Shown: positions 1-7,804 of the stretch, piece after piece | Layout: every line of letters starts with the position of its first letter | Numbering within the stretch: position 1 is the first letter of the stretch | The notes under the pieces: model-generated | Told to the model about the DNA's origin: nothing | Seen by the model: only the letters and a program-made list of their open reading frames with translations | The model's database searches: none | From: Streptomyces sp. M92 | GTDB lineage: Bacteria > Actinomycetota > Actinomycetes > Streptomycetales > Streptomycetaceae | DNA: 64,000 nucleotides | Direction of reading: 5' to 3' | Assembly: GCF_028473745.1 (NCBI RefSeq) | Contig: NZ_CP101137.1 | Location: 1,798,001-1,862,000 of the forward strand | Made by a program: the position numbers and the translations under genes

Positions 1-486
1 AACGTGACCACCGCCCAGCCACCGAGTGCCGCACTGCTCGAACTCGCCGGGACCGACGCACTGGCCGACTGGGCGGCCCATCCGGACCTGCTGGTGAGCG
101 GGGTGGAGGAAGCGCTGCGCTGGTCCTCGCCCGCGCAGCACTTCATGCGGTACGCCACGCGGGACGTCAGGATCCGTGACATCACGGTGCACGCGGGCGA
201 TGCCGTCGTCGCATGGCTGGGATCGGCCAACCGGGACGAGGCCGTGTTCGCGCGGCCCGACACGTTCGACGTCCGCAGGCGCCCCAACAGGCATGTCGCC
301 TTCGGCGTCGGCCCGCACTACTGCGTCGGTCACTCCGTCGCCAGGGTCGCGCTGCGGGTCATGTTCCAGGAGCTGCTGACCGGCTTCACCGACATCCGGG
401 TCGTCGGCGACCCCGTACGGCTGCGGTCGAACTTCATCGCGGGATACACCAGTCTGCCGGTGACGGCACGAGGAGTACGGCCATGA
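1..486 (+). CDS. Cytochrome P450, 5'-truncated by the window edge
   Basis: C-terminal part of a bacterial P450 monooxygenase; the reading frame is open to base 1, so the true start lies outside the window. Visible parts are the end of the I-helix (N-V-T-T at the first codons, with Val where most P450s have an acid before the Thr), the ExxR pair in EALR, and the heme loop FGVGPHYCVG with the Cys thiolate ligand. It ends in a 4-base overlap with the thioesterase gene and heads a tight operon with a threonine-specific A-PCP-TE protein. P450s next to small A-PCP proteins commonly beta-hydroxylate a carrier-bound amino acid (NovI and NikQ are precedents). Hydroxylation of threonyl-S-PCP is therefore the natural hypothesis, but the substrate is not visible in the sequence. 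Confidence 0.93.
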   Translation, partial: NVTTAQPPSAALLELAGTDALADWAAHPDLLVSGVEEALRWSSPAQHFMRYATRDVRIRDITVHAGDAVVAWLGSANRDEAVFARPDTFDVRRRPNRHVAFGVGPHYCVGHSVARVALRVMFQELLTGFTDIRVVGDPVRLRSNFIAGYTSLPVTARGVRP

Positions 487-1220
487 CGAGCGGATCGCCC
501 CTTCCGATGCGCAGGTGGCTGCCCCGGCCGCTGCCGGACACCCCGACGCGGGTCTTCTGCCTGCCCTACTCGGGCGCGGGTGCCTCCATGTTCGCCCGGT
601 GGCCGGACGCCGCGGACGGCACCGCACTGTGCCCGGTGCAGTTGCCGGGCCGGGAGAACCGGCTGCGGGAGCCGCACTTCGGGACGTACGAACAGCTCGC
701 GAGGGACGTGGTCGGGGCGCTTCTGCCCGCCATGGACCGGCCCTTCGGACTGTTCGGGCACTGCAGTTCCGCGCTGATCGTCTACGAGATCGCCGTCGCG
801 CTGCGCCGCGAAGGCCTGCCGATGCCGCGACGGCTGTTTCTCTCCTCCCAGGTCGCGCCCCACGAAGGCCCCTATGGCAGCTACTTGACGATGACGGACG
901 AGCAACTGCGGGCGGAGCTGGTCGCGCTGAGCGACAGCGAGCTCGACGACACGGTTCTGGACCTTGTCACGGAGACGCTGAGAGCGGATGTCGAGGCCAA
1001 CAAGGCCTACCGTCCGGCCGCGCCGGTGCTCCTCGACACGTCGATCACCACGATCGGCTGGACGGACGACCAGGAGGTCGCTCCCGAACTCATGAGCGGG
1101 TGGGACCAGTACGCCGAGAAGGTCCACAGGGTGGTGCTGCCGGGCGTGCACCACACGTTCCTCGGCGCGCCGGCCGCGCTGCTGCACCAGTTCGCCGAGG
1201 GAATGGCCGCTGATGACTGA
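483..1220 (+). CDS. Type II thioesterase with cysteine at the nucleophile position
   Basis: A 245-residue alpha/beta hydrolase of the GrsT/RifR type II thioesterase family, which removes wrong or stalled acyl groups from carrier proteins. Family marks are FCLPYSGAGASMFARW near residue 25, LPGRENR at 54-60, and the late Asp and His (WTDDQ, GVHHTFLG). The nucleophile elbow reads GHCSS at 92-96 instead of GHSxG, so Cys94 replaces the serine. The ATG at 483 overlaps the P450 stop (ATGA), and the 3' end overlaps the next gene by 8 bases, so translation is probably coupled. It may edit the adjacent A-PCP-TE protein or release a modified aminoacyl unit from it. Cys nucleophiles are known in a minority of NRPS thioesterases. 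Confidence 0.9.
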   Translation: MTSGSPLPMRRWLPRPLPDTPTRVFCLPYSGAGASMFARWPDAADGTALCPVQLPGRENRLREPHFGTYEQLARDVVGALLPAMDRPFGLFGHCSSALIVYEIAVALRREGLPMPRRLFLSSQVAPHEGPYGSYLTMTDEQLRAELVALSDSELDDTVLDLVTETLRADVEANKAYRPAAPVLLDTSITTIGWTDDQEVAPELMSGWDQYAEKVHRVVLPGVHHTFLGAPAALLHQFAEGMAADD

Positions 1221-1953
1221 GGTGCGGACCTGTCGGGTCGCCCGGACCCACAACGGCCCACCCGGCAGCGCGAACGGCGGATACGCGTGCGGGATGGTCG
1301 CCAGGGCCGCTGCCGACGTGGTCGGGCCGGCAGCTGTGGTCCAGTTGCACGCGGCCCTGCCGCTCGACACCGAGCTGACCGTCCACGCGCATCGCGGGCG
1401 GGCCCTCGTGCGGCACGGGGACGAGCTCGTCGCGACGGTTTCCGCCGCGAAGCACGGTCAGCGGGCGGTGGCGCCGTTCGTCAGCGTCGCCGCTGCGCGA
1501 CGGGCGAGCGCGTCCTTCGCGGGTGCGGTGGCGCACCCGTTCCCGGAGTGCCTGGTGTGCGGTACCGCCAGGACCGACTCGGCCGCGCTGCACCTGACCC
1601 CTGGGGGTGTGGACGGTCTTCCGGGTGTTGTCGCGTGCATCTGGACCCCTGATGACCCGGACCCCGACACCGTGTGGGCCGCGCTGGACTGTCCCGGCGG
1701 CTGGACTCTCGACCAGACCGGCTCTCCGCACGTGCTCGGCAGGATGTCCGCGCGCGTCCGCGCTGTCCCTCCGTCCGGCAAGCCCACGATCGTCGTGGCC
1801 CGGCGCATCGCGACCGTCGGACGGACCGCGCGGGTGGTCAGCGCGCTGTTCGGTCCTGACGGAACCGAGTTCGGCCGGGCAGAGGCCACCTGGGTCCGGC
1901 TCACTGGTTCTTCCGATCCGGCGCCGAGGAAAAAGGAGCGTCTTCCATCGTGA
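1213..1953 (+). CDS. Hotdog-fold-like thioesterase/dehydratase family protein
   Basis: A 246-residue protein that I do not recognise as a named enzyme. The N-terminal [11 protein letters not shown] stretch (about 17-27) resembles the NGGY helix entry of hotdog thioesterases. A second half follows a [10 protein letters not shown] segment near residue 110, whose two Cys could bind a metal or be structural. The layout suggests a double-hotdog fold acting on a thioester. It overlaps the thioesterase upstream and the NRPS gene downstream (GTGA), so it belongs to the P450/A-PCP-TE operon. Thioester hydrolysis or dehydration of a carrier-bound beta-hydroxy amino acid would fit the context, but neither is proven. 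Confidence 0.6.
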   Translation: MTEVRTCRVARTHNGPPGSANGGYACGMVARAAADVVGPAAVVQLHAALPLDTELTVHAHRGRALVRHGDELVATVSAAKHGQRAVAPFVSVAAARRASASFAGAVAHPFPECLVCGTARTDSAALHLTPGGVDGLPGVVACIWTPDDPDPDTVWAALDCPGGWTLDQTGSPHVLGRMSARVRAVPPSGKPTIVVARRIATVGRTARVVSALFGPDGTEFGRAEATWVRLTGSSDPAPRKKERLPS

Positions 1954-4448
1954 CTGCGAACCTGATCGACCTGTTCGAAGAGCAGGCGCGCCGACGACCG
2001 GACGCCGTGGCGGTGGTGTGCGGTGACCTGTCACTGTCCTATCGGGAGCTCGATGGCCGGGCGAACCGGATGGCCCGCCTGCTGGCCGGTTCCGGCGCCC
2101 GCCCCGGCACCTTCGTCGGGGTGTGCCTGCCGAGGTCCGTGGACCTGCCGGTGGTGCTGCTCGCCGTGCTGAAGACCGGCGCGGCCTATCTGCCGTTGGA
2201 CCCGAGCTATCCCGAGGAACGCGTCGCGTGGACGGTGCGGGACGCGGACCCGGTCGTGGTCGTCGGCACGTCGAAGACGCCCCGGCTCGGCGCCTCCGTG
2301 CTCCTGTTGGACGATCCGGCCGTGCCGGCCCGGCTGGCGGACACCCCTGACAGTGCTCCGCCGGTCGTGCGGGATCCCGGCGACGCCGCCTACATGATCT
2401 ACACCTCCGGGTCGACGGGACGGCCCAAGGGCGTCGTTGTCGCCCACGCCAACGTCCTGGCGCTCTTCGCCGCCGCCCGCGTACTGTTCGACTTCGGCGA
2501 GGACGACGTCTGGACGCTGTTCCATTCCTACGCGTTCGACTTCTCGGTCTGGGAGCTGTGGGGCGCGCTCCTGAACGGCGGCACGCTGGTGGTGGTTCCG
2601 GTCGCCGTCGCCCGGTCCGCGCCGGACCTCCTGCGGTTGCTGGCCGAGCGGCGGGTCACCGTCCTCAACCAGACCCCGTCGGCGTTCTACGAACTCGCAC
2701 GAGCCGATGCCGAAGACCCGGTCACCTCCGCTCGGCTGGCGCTGCGCTACGTGGTCTTCGGCGGCGAGGCGCTCGACCTGGCGAAGCTCGGGGAGTGGTA
2801 CGGGCGGCACGATCCGGGCAAGCCCGAGCTGGTGAACATGTACGGCATCACGGAGACCACCGTGCATGTCACGCACGCCGCCCTCGACCGCGACCGGACG
2901 GCCACGACCGGGCTGGTCGGACGGCCTCTCCCCGGCGTTCGCTGCTATGTCCTGGACGACGGGATGAACCTGGTGGCGCCAGGAGTGGTGGGCGAGCTGT
3001 ACGTGGGCGGCGTGGGCGTGGGATGGGGCTACTGGGGTCGCGGCGGGCTGACCGCCGACCGGTTTGTACCCGATCCGTTCGGTGCCGCCGGCGAGCGGCT
3101 GTACCGGACCGGCGACCTCGTGCGCTGGGGGCGCTGGGGTCTGGAGTACTCGGGGCGGCTGGACGACCAGGTGAAGATCCGGGGGTTCCGGATCGAACTG
3201 GGCGAGGTCGAGTCGGTGCTGTCCCGGTGCCCCGGCGTGGCGGACGCGGTGGTCGTCGCCGGCACGAACGGCCGGGGCGAGCCGTGCCTGGTCGGGCATG
3301 TCACGCCGGACAGATCGACGGGTTCGGCGCACTCGTCGCGACTGGGGGTGCATGCCAGGGAATTCGTCTCCCGGTATCTCCCCGCCCACGCGGTGCCGGC
3401 CGTGGTCATGGTCGCCGCGGAGTTCCCCCTGTCGCCCACCGGCAAGGTCGACCGGCGGGCGCTTCCCGCGCCGGCGTTCGACGCGTCGGCAAGCCGCCCG
3501 CGCTCTCCGGCGGAGGCGGCGCTGTGCACGTTGTTCGCCGATGTGCTCGGCGTCGACGAGGTCGGCCCGGACGACGGGTTCTTCGACCTCGGTGGGCACT
3601 CGCTGATGGCGACGACTCTGGTGAGCCGCGTGCGGACCGCGCTGGGAGCGGAGCTGGGGGTCAGCGCGTTGTTCGAGGCACCGACACCGGCCGCGCTCGC
3701 GCGGCTGATCGGGGGGCACACCACCGAGGGCGGAGCCCGTGACGTGCTGCTCGAGCTGCGGGGACACGGCAGTCGGCCGCCGCTGTTCTGCGTGCATCCG
3801 TCCACCGGGACGAGTTGGTCCTACGCCGGTCTGCTGCACCACCTCGATCCGGGGACGCCGCTGTACGGACTGCAGGCACCGAGCTTGAGCGGCGAATCCG
3901 TCATGCCGCAGACCGTCGAGCAGTTGGCGGCGGACTACGTGGGCCGCATCCGTACGGTGCAACCGCGTGGACCGTACCGGTTGCTCGGCTGGTCGTTCGG
4001 TGGTCTGGTCGCCCACGCGATCGCGGTACAACTCGAGCGGGACGGGCAGCAGGTGGAGCTGCTGGCCATTCTGGACGTGTCGCCGGTGGCCGGGGAGACC
4101 GACGGCAGGCAGACGGGGGACGGGGCCGACGGCCAGCTCGAACCCGAAGCAGCGGTAGCGGAGCTGATCGGCGACATCAGCCTGCCGGAGGAGACGATCG
4201 CCCGGATGACCGCCGCCGTCAGGCACAGCGGCCGGATGCGCGTCCGCTTCACCCCCGGCCGGTTCGGTGGCGATCTGCTGCTGTACACGGCCGGCCCGAA
4301 CGCACTGGCCGACGAGTGGCGCCCGCACATCGGCGGCCGCATTACGACTCACGAGATCGCCACCACGCATCTCCGGATGATGCGTCCCTCGGCGCTGAAC
4401 CAGATCGGCCCCGTCCTGGCGGCCGCGCTCGCCGACGGGGACCAGTAG
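1950..4448 (+). CDS. Single-module NRPS, A(Thr)-PCP-TE
   Basis: An 832-residue nonribosomal peptide synthetase. The adenylation domain (about 5-500) carries [26 protein letters not shown] and the A10 segment SPTGKVDR. Reading the specificity pocket by hand gives D-F-W-N-V-G-M-V-H-K, an established threonine code. The PCP follows with LGGHSL (phosphopantetheine Ser551), then a type I thioesterase with GWSFGG (Ser682) and a late His in ATTHLRMM. There is no condensation domain. It therefore loads threonine, offers it for modification on the carrier (P450, hotdog protein) and releases or transfers it through the TE. The GTG start at 1950 has AAGGAG about 12 bases upstream and overlaps the preceding stop. 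Confidence 0.93.
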   Translation: MTANLIDLFEEQARRRPDAVAVVCGDLSLSYRELDGRANRMARLLAGSGARPGTFVGVCLPRSVDLPVVLLAVLKTGAAYLPLDPSYPEERVAWTVRDADPVVVVGTSKTPRLGASVLLLDDPAVPARLADTPDSAPPVVRDPGDAAYMIYTSGSTGRPKGVVVAHANVLALFAAARVLFDFGEDDVWTLFHSYAFDFSVWELWGALLNGGTLVVVPVAVARSAPDLLRLLAERRVTVLNQTPSAFYELARADAEDPVTSARLALRYVVFGGEALDLAKLGEWYGRHDPGKPELVNMYGITETTVHVTHAALDRDRTATTGLVGRPLPGVRCYVLDDGMNLVAPGVVGELYVGGVGVGWGYWGRGGLTADRFVPDPFGAAGERLYRTGDLVRWGRWGLEYSGRLDDQVKIRGFRIELGEVESVLSRCPGVADAVVVAGTNGRGEPCLVGHVTPDRSTGSAHSSRLGVHAREFVSRYLPAHAVPAVVMVAAEFPLSPTGKVDRRALPAPAFDASASRPRSPAEAALCTLFADVLGVDEVGPDDGFFDLGGHSLMATTLVSRVRTALGAELGVSALFEAPTPAALARLIGGHTTEGGARDVLLELRGHGSRPPLFCVHPSTGTSWSYAGLLHHLDPGTPLYGLQAPSLSGESVMPQTVEQLAADYVGRIRTVQPRGPYRLLGWSFGGLVAHAIAVQLERDGQQVELLAILDVSPVAGETDGRQTGDGADGQLEPEAAVAELIGDISLPEETIARMTAAVRHSGRMRVRFTPGRFGGDLLLYTAGPNALADEWRPHIGGRITTHEIATTHLRMMRPSALNQIGPVLAAALADGDQ

Positions 4449-4551
4449 ACGTCATACCGCCCCTCACACGGCCTCCGGCCTCCGAAGGGTCAACTGTCGC
4501 GCTCGAAATTCCCGAAAGAGTGACTCGATGGTCGTCGACGTCTGGCGCGCC

Positions 4552-4563
4552 TATGCTCGGCGG
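4552..4563 (+). promoter_or_regulatory. Possible leaderless promoter -10 box (TATGCT)
   Basis: TATGCT at 4552-4557 lies six bases before the chosen ATG at 4564, the usual distance from an actinomycete -10 box to a transcript that begins at the start codon. No convincing -35 box is visible. The divergent VOC gene has a similar arrangement. Confidence 0.35.
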
Positions 4564-4917
4564 ATGACCTTGGAATGGGAGCACGTAATCGTCCACTCGC
4601 AGGACCCGGAGGTTTTGGGTCAGTGGTGGGCGGAGGCGCTTGGCTGGGTTGTTGTCCACTCCACCGATGACGAATTCGGAATCCGCCCGGCGCCGGACCG
4701 TCTGCCGGGGGTGGAATTCGTCCGGCTCGCCGAGAGCAAACAGGCCAAGAGCCGACTGCATCTCGACTTCAGGCCCGATGACCAGGAGGCCGAGGTGGCC
4801 CGCCTGCTGGCCCACGGCGCACGGCAGGTGGACATCGGCCAGGGCGACCAGTCGTGGGTCGTGCTTGCCGACCCCGAAGGCAACGAGTTCTGCGTCCTCC
4901 GACCGCGGCGCCGGTAA
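4564..4917 (+). CDS. VOC-family (glyoxalase/dioxygenase fold) protein, single domain
   Basis: A 117-residue vicinal-oxygen-chelate fold protein of the type often annotated glyoxalase-like. It has an N-terminal beta-alpha unit (WEHVIVHSQDPEVLGQWWAEALGW), then RLHLDFRPDDQEAEVARL and the closing DPEGNEFCVL. I chose the ATG at 4564 over one at 4528 because the fold begins right there and a -10-like box sits just upstream. It stands alone, facing a two-domain relative at 5015-5755. Such proteins are common in Streptomyces chromosomes and often have no known substrate. A resistance role by binding the product is possible but unsupported. Confidence 0.8.
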   Translation: MTLEWEHVIVHSQDPEVLGQWWAEALGWVVVHSTDDEFGIRPAPDRLPGVEFVRLAESKQAKSRLHLDFRPDDQEAEVARLLAHGARQVDIGQGDQSWVVLADPEGNEFCVLRPRRR

Positions 4918-5014
4918 CGCTCCCGCGGCCCCGCGACGGCCGGCCGTCGCGGGACTCGGACCACCCGGGGCAGGGGCTGGGAACGCCTGATGGTGCGCGG
5001 TGCTCCGATCCGTG

Positions 5015-5755
5015 TCAGGACGGGGCGAGTACGCAGAACTCGTGATCCTCGGGGTCTGTCAGGCACGTCCACGGGACATCGCCCTGGCCGACGTCGAGGT
5101 CGTTGGCGCCGAGGGCTCGCAGCCTTGCCACCTCCGCCTCCTTGTCGTCGCCGTGGAACGGCAGCAGGTCAAGATGGACGCGGTCCGGTACTTTCTTCGC
5201 GTCGGGCGTGCGGAGGAACGTGAAGTACGGGCCGACATCCTTGGCCGAGCGCAGCACCGCCTGCTCGTCGGTGACCTCGTGCGAGGCCCAGTCCATCGCC
5301 TCGCCCCAGAACCGGGCCGTGGCCCGGGGATCCAGGCAGTCGACCACCACCGCGGCGATCGGTCCGGTGTCCTGGTGGGTCTCCCGGGGTTCACGCACAC
5401 AGAATTCGTTGCCCTCGGGGTCGGCGAGGACCGTCCAGGGCACATCGCCCTGACCCACGTCGGCGGGCGTCGCGCCGAGAGCCGTCAGCCGTGCGACCAG
5501 TTCCGCCTGATGTGCCGCGTCGCGGGTGGCGAGATCGAGGTGCACACGGTTCTTCTCCGGCGTCTTGGCTTCCGGGACGGGAACGAGATCGATGCCGACG
5601 ACCTCCGGGTGCGGCCAGACCAGGCCGCCCGCGGGTCCGACGTAGGTGGTCACCCCCGGGTGGTAGGCGTGCCAGTCGAGCGCCTCCGCCCAGAACCGGC
5701 CGACCGCCGCGGGGTCGAGTGCCTTGATGATCACGTGGGCAGGTCGCAGCGCCAT
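5015..5755 (-). CDS. VOC-family protein, two fused domains
   Basis: A 246-residue protein made of two tandem VOC half-domains. Each ends with the same signature (VGQGDVPWTVLADPEGNEFCV and VGQGDVPWTCLTDPEDHEFCV), and each has an RVHLDL strand. The two halves resemble each other and the 117-residue gene at 4564, which points to duplication and fusion within this locus. I chose the ATG at 5755 over 5776 because the fold starts at MALRPAHVIIKALDP and a TAGCAT box lies seven bases upstream. Function is unknown; metal binding is likely from the family. It is probably a chromosomal housekeeping gene rather than a pathway gene. Confidence 0.8.
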   Translation of the reverse strand: MALRPAHVIIKALDPAAVGRFWAEALDWHAYHPGVTTYVGPAGGLVWPHPEVVGIDLVPVPEAKTPEKNRVHLDLATRDAAHQAELVARLTALGATPADVGQGDVPWTVLADPEGNEFCVREPRETHQDTGPIAAVVVDCLDPRATARFWGEAMDWASHEVTDEQAVLRSAKDVGPYFTFLRTPDAKKVPDRVHLDLLPFHGDDKEAEVARLRALGANDLDVGQGDVPWTCLTDPEDHEFCVLAPS

Positions 5756-5762
5756 GTCGGCG

Positions 5763-5768
5763 ATGCTA
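5763..5768 (-). promoter_or_regulatory. Possible leaderless promoter -10 box (TAGCAT)
   Basis: On the minus strand TAGCAT lies seven bases before the ATG at 5755, matching leaderless-transcript spacing. No clear -35 box is present. It supports the shorter start of the two-domain VOC gene. Confidence 0.3.
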
Positions 5769-5828
5769 CCTACCACGCCGCGATGGCATCCAGCGTTTCG
5801 CGTCAGCCCGTTGACCGGCGACGAGAGC

Positions 5829-6377
5829 TCAGCGCTTGAGTGTGAAGGTGAAGTCGCCGGACAGCTTGCCGCTCAGCCGGACGGCCGAGACGAGCTTCCC
5901 ATCCGTGATGAGTTTCTCGACCTCGGCCCGCGAAAGGCCGCAGCCCTCGGCGATCAGCCGCGCCGGTCGTACGGGTATCCGCGCCGCGAAGCGGACCGAG
6001 ACGTCGACCACGTCACGGTCCAGGTGATCCGATCCGTCGGTGTCGAGGCGCCAGGCGTCGGCCCAGTCGAGATCGATGCGATTGCGGCGCCGCATGACTG
6101 GGTCCTGGAGCATTTCGGCCGCCAGGCCGGCGTCGTTGTCGTGCAGTCGGTCCAGCAGTTCCGGGCGTACGGACCGCACGTTCAGCCGTTCCATGACCGT
6201 CAGCTTCGTGGTCTCCCCGCAGGACGTGCAGAGCGCGAGGAGCCAGACGTCGACGAGTTTGTGGTTCGCGTTGATGCGGAATTTCCCGCTCGTCCGGAAA
6301 CTGTTGGACGGGCACACATGGCAACGACGGCGAACAAGCGGAAGACGGACAGGCTTGACCACCCAGTTTTTGAGCAC
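5829..6377 (-). CDS. DUF1062 family protein with zinc-type cysteine pairs
   Basis: A 182-residue protein matching the layout of the DUF1062 family. It has a CxxC pair at 19/22 (CHVC) and another at 50/53 (CTSC), which together look like a zinc ribbon. These flank a conserved GKFRINANHKLVDVWLL segment, and the C-terminal half (RPARLIAEGCGLSRAEVEKLI) looks like an S4-type helix pair. It could bind nucleic acid. The gene is transcribed away from the ATP-grasp-like gene at 6638. It is widespread in bacteria, so it is probably not part of the pathway. Confidence 0.75.
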   Translation of the reverse strand: MLKNWVVKPVRLPLVRRRCHVCPSNSFRTSGKFRINANHKLVDVWLLALCTSCGETTKLTVMERLNVRSVRPELLDRLHDNDAGLAAEMLQDPVMRRRNRIDLDWADAWRLDTDGSDHLDRDVVDVSVRFAARIPVRPARLIAEGCGLSRAEVEKLITDGKLVSAVRLSGKLSGDFTFTLKR

Positions 6378-6637
6378 AGAAGTACACCTGTTCCAGCGGA
6401 AGTCCGCAGCAGAAAAAGGGAGTCATCGGTCGGACTCGGGGCGACTTGCGTCGGCCGTGCGCCGGCAAGCACGACGGACGCTACGGACGCCCGGCGTTCC
6501 GCGCGTCCGCGACGGGATCACCCGTCGGTAAGCGGTGCGTTGACCTTTCCGCGCCGCGGTCGCGCGCGTCGCTCACCCCGGCCGGTGGGGAAGGAGAGGG
6601 GAACAGGACGGGAAGGCCGCACGGCACAGTCGCTCGT

Positions 6638-7654
6638 ATGTGTGCACACTCGCCAAGAAGCCCGCAGTTCAGACTGCTCCTGGTGATGCCGGGACACCAG
6701 CTCGTCCGAAAGGGGGCCGAGCTGGGGTTCCGCGTCTGGTCGGTATGGGATCCGACGCAGCTCGAGGCCGACTTCGCGCCGCGCGTCGAGGAGTTCTCCG
6801 AGCAGCTGCTGACCACCGACTTCGCCGATGAGACCGGGTTGCGCGAGACCATCTCGCGCACCGCGCAGAGCCATGGCATCGACGCCGTTCTGCACTGCGG
6901 GCATGGAGACTCCGTCCTGCCGGTGGCCCGGGAGGCGTGGCGGCTGGGCCTGTCGCCCAACCCCCCGGCGGTGTACGAGCGGCTACGGGTCGGCGAGGGC
7001 GACGGCTGGGTCCCCGCAGAGGCCCCCAGGGTGAGCGTGGAGACGCTGACCGTGCAAGGTGTCCATCACGTCCTGGGAATGACGGCTCAACGCACCACCG
7101 GCCCCCCGCACTTCCTCGTGACGGGATACCTTCACCCGGCGCCGCTGACCGACGACGAGCAGAAGATCATCGGGGCGGTGGTCGAGGAGCGGCTGACGGC
7201 GAGCGGGTACCGTTCCGGCCCGGCCCACACGCAGGTGGCGTTGCTGCCCCACGGGCCGCGAATCGTGTCCTGCCGAGCACATCTGGGGGCCGACCGTATC
7301 CCCCTGCTCTTCGAGATCGCGCGCGGGTTCGACCTGGAGGCGGCGGTCTTCAGTGGTCTCCTGGGCAGCCGCCCGGTCGTGCCCCAGGCTTCCCGGTACG
7401 CGGAGGTCGGGTTCTTCCTGCTGCCCGAGGGGCGGCTGGAGACGTACACCGGCACGGAGGACATCGCCGTGACCCCGTGGGTCCGTGGAGCCCGCTTCCC
7501 CTATACCGTCGGCGACCGGGTCGCGCCCGTCGGCGACCCGCACGCCCGGCGCGCCTATGTGGTCGTCGAGGGGGACACGCCGGAGGTCACCCGCGAACGT
7601 GTCGCCAGGGCGCGGCAGGACCTTGTGGCCGACATCCGGCCGGCCAACCGATGA
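6638..7654 (+). CDS. Reduced ATP-grasp-like protein (probably lacks full ATP site)
   Basis: A 338-residue protein related to biotin-carboxylase-like ATP-grasp ligases. The N-terminal pre-grasp domain is present (LLVMPGHQLVRKGAELGF, then AVLHCGHGDSV). After NPPAVYERL, where normal members have about 100 residues bearing the ATP-binding lysines, the sequence passes quickly to the C-terminal grasp part (HTQVALLPHGPRIVSCRAHL, GADRIPLLFEIARGFDL). The metal-binding ExNxR stretch normally found before GDRIP is replaced by SCRAH. It is therefore shorter than the usual 400 or so residues and probably not a working ligase. The ATG at 6638 is used because upstream in-frame sequence shows no family similarity. 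It lies directly before the SARP gene and may be a sensor or scaffold. Confidence 0.6.
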   Translation: MCAHSPRSPQFRLLLVMPGHQLVRKGAELGFRVWSVWDPTQLEADFAPRVEEFSEQLLTTDFADETGLRETISRTAQSHGIDAVLHCGHGDSVLPVAREAWRLGLSPNPPAVYERLRVGEGDGWVPAEAPRVSVETLTVQGVHHVLGMTAQRTTGPPHFLVTGYLHPAPLTDDEQKIIGAVVEERLTASGYRSGPAHTQVALLPHGPRIVSCRAHLGADRIPLLFEIARGFDLEAAVFSGLLGSRPVVPQASRYAEVGFFLLPEGRLETYTGTEDIAVTPWVRGARFPYTVGDRVAPVGDPHARRAYVVVEGDTPEVTRERVARARQDLVADIRPANR

Positions 7655-7804
7655 CGCGCGCGGGGTAGTCGTGTTTTCCTTCTGAACGTGGCGATGACTC
7701 GGGTCCGGAACGTGGCTCGGACATGCCCGGTGCATGTCATCGGCGAGATGATTTACGCTCGCGTTGACGTGTGTCCCATCTCATCGCTGACGGGGGAGGG
7801 CAAG

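Noticed and set aside
4528-4917. VOC gene as a bleomycin-type resistance protein of this cluster
   Set aside because: The fold is shared by many unrelated enzymes; nothing in the sequence or position ties it to binding the product.
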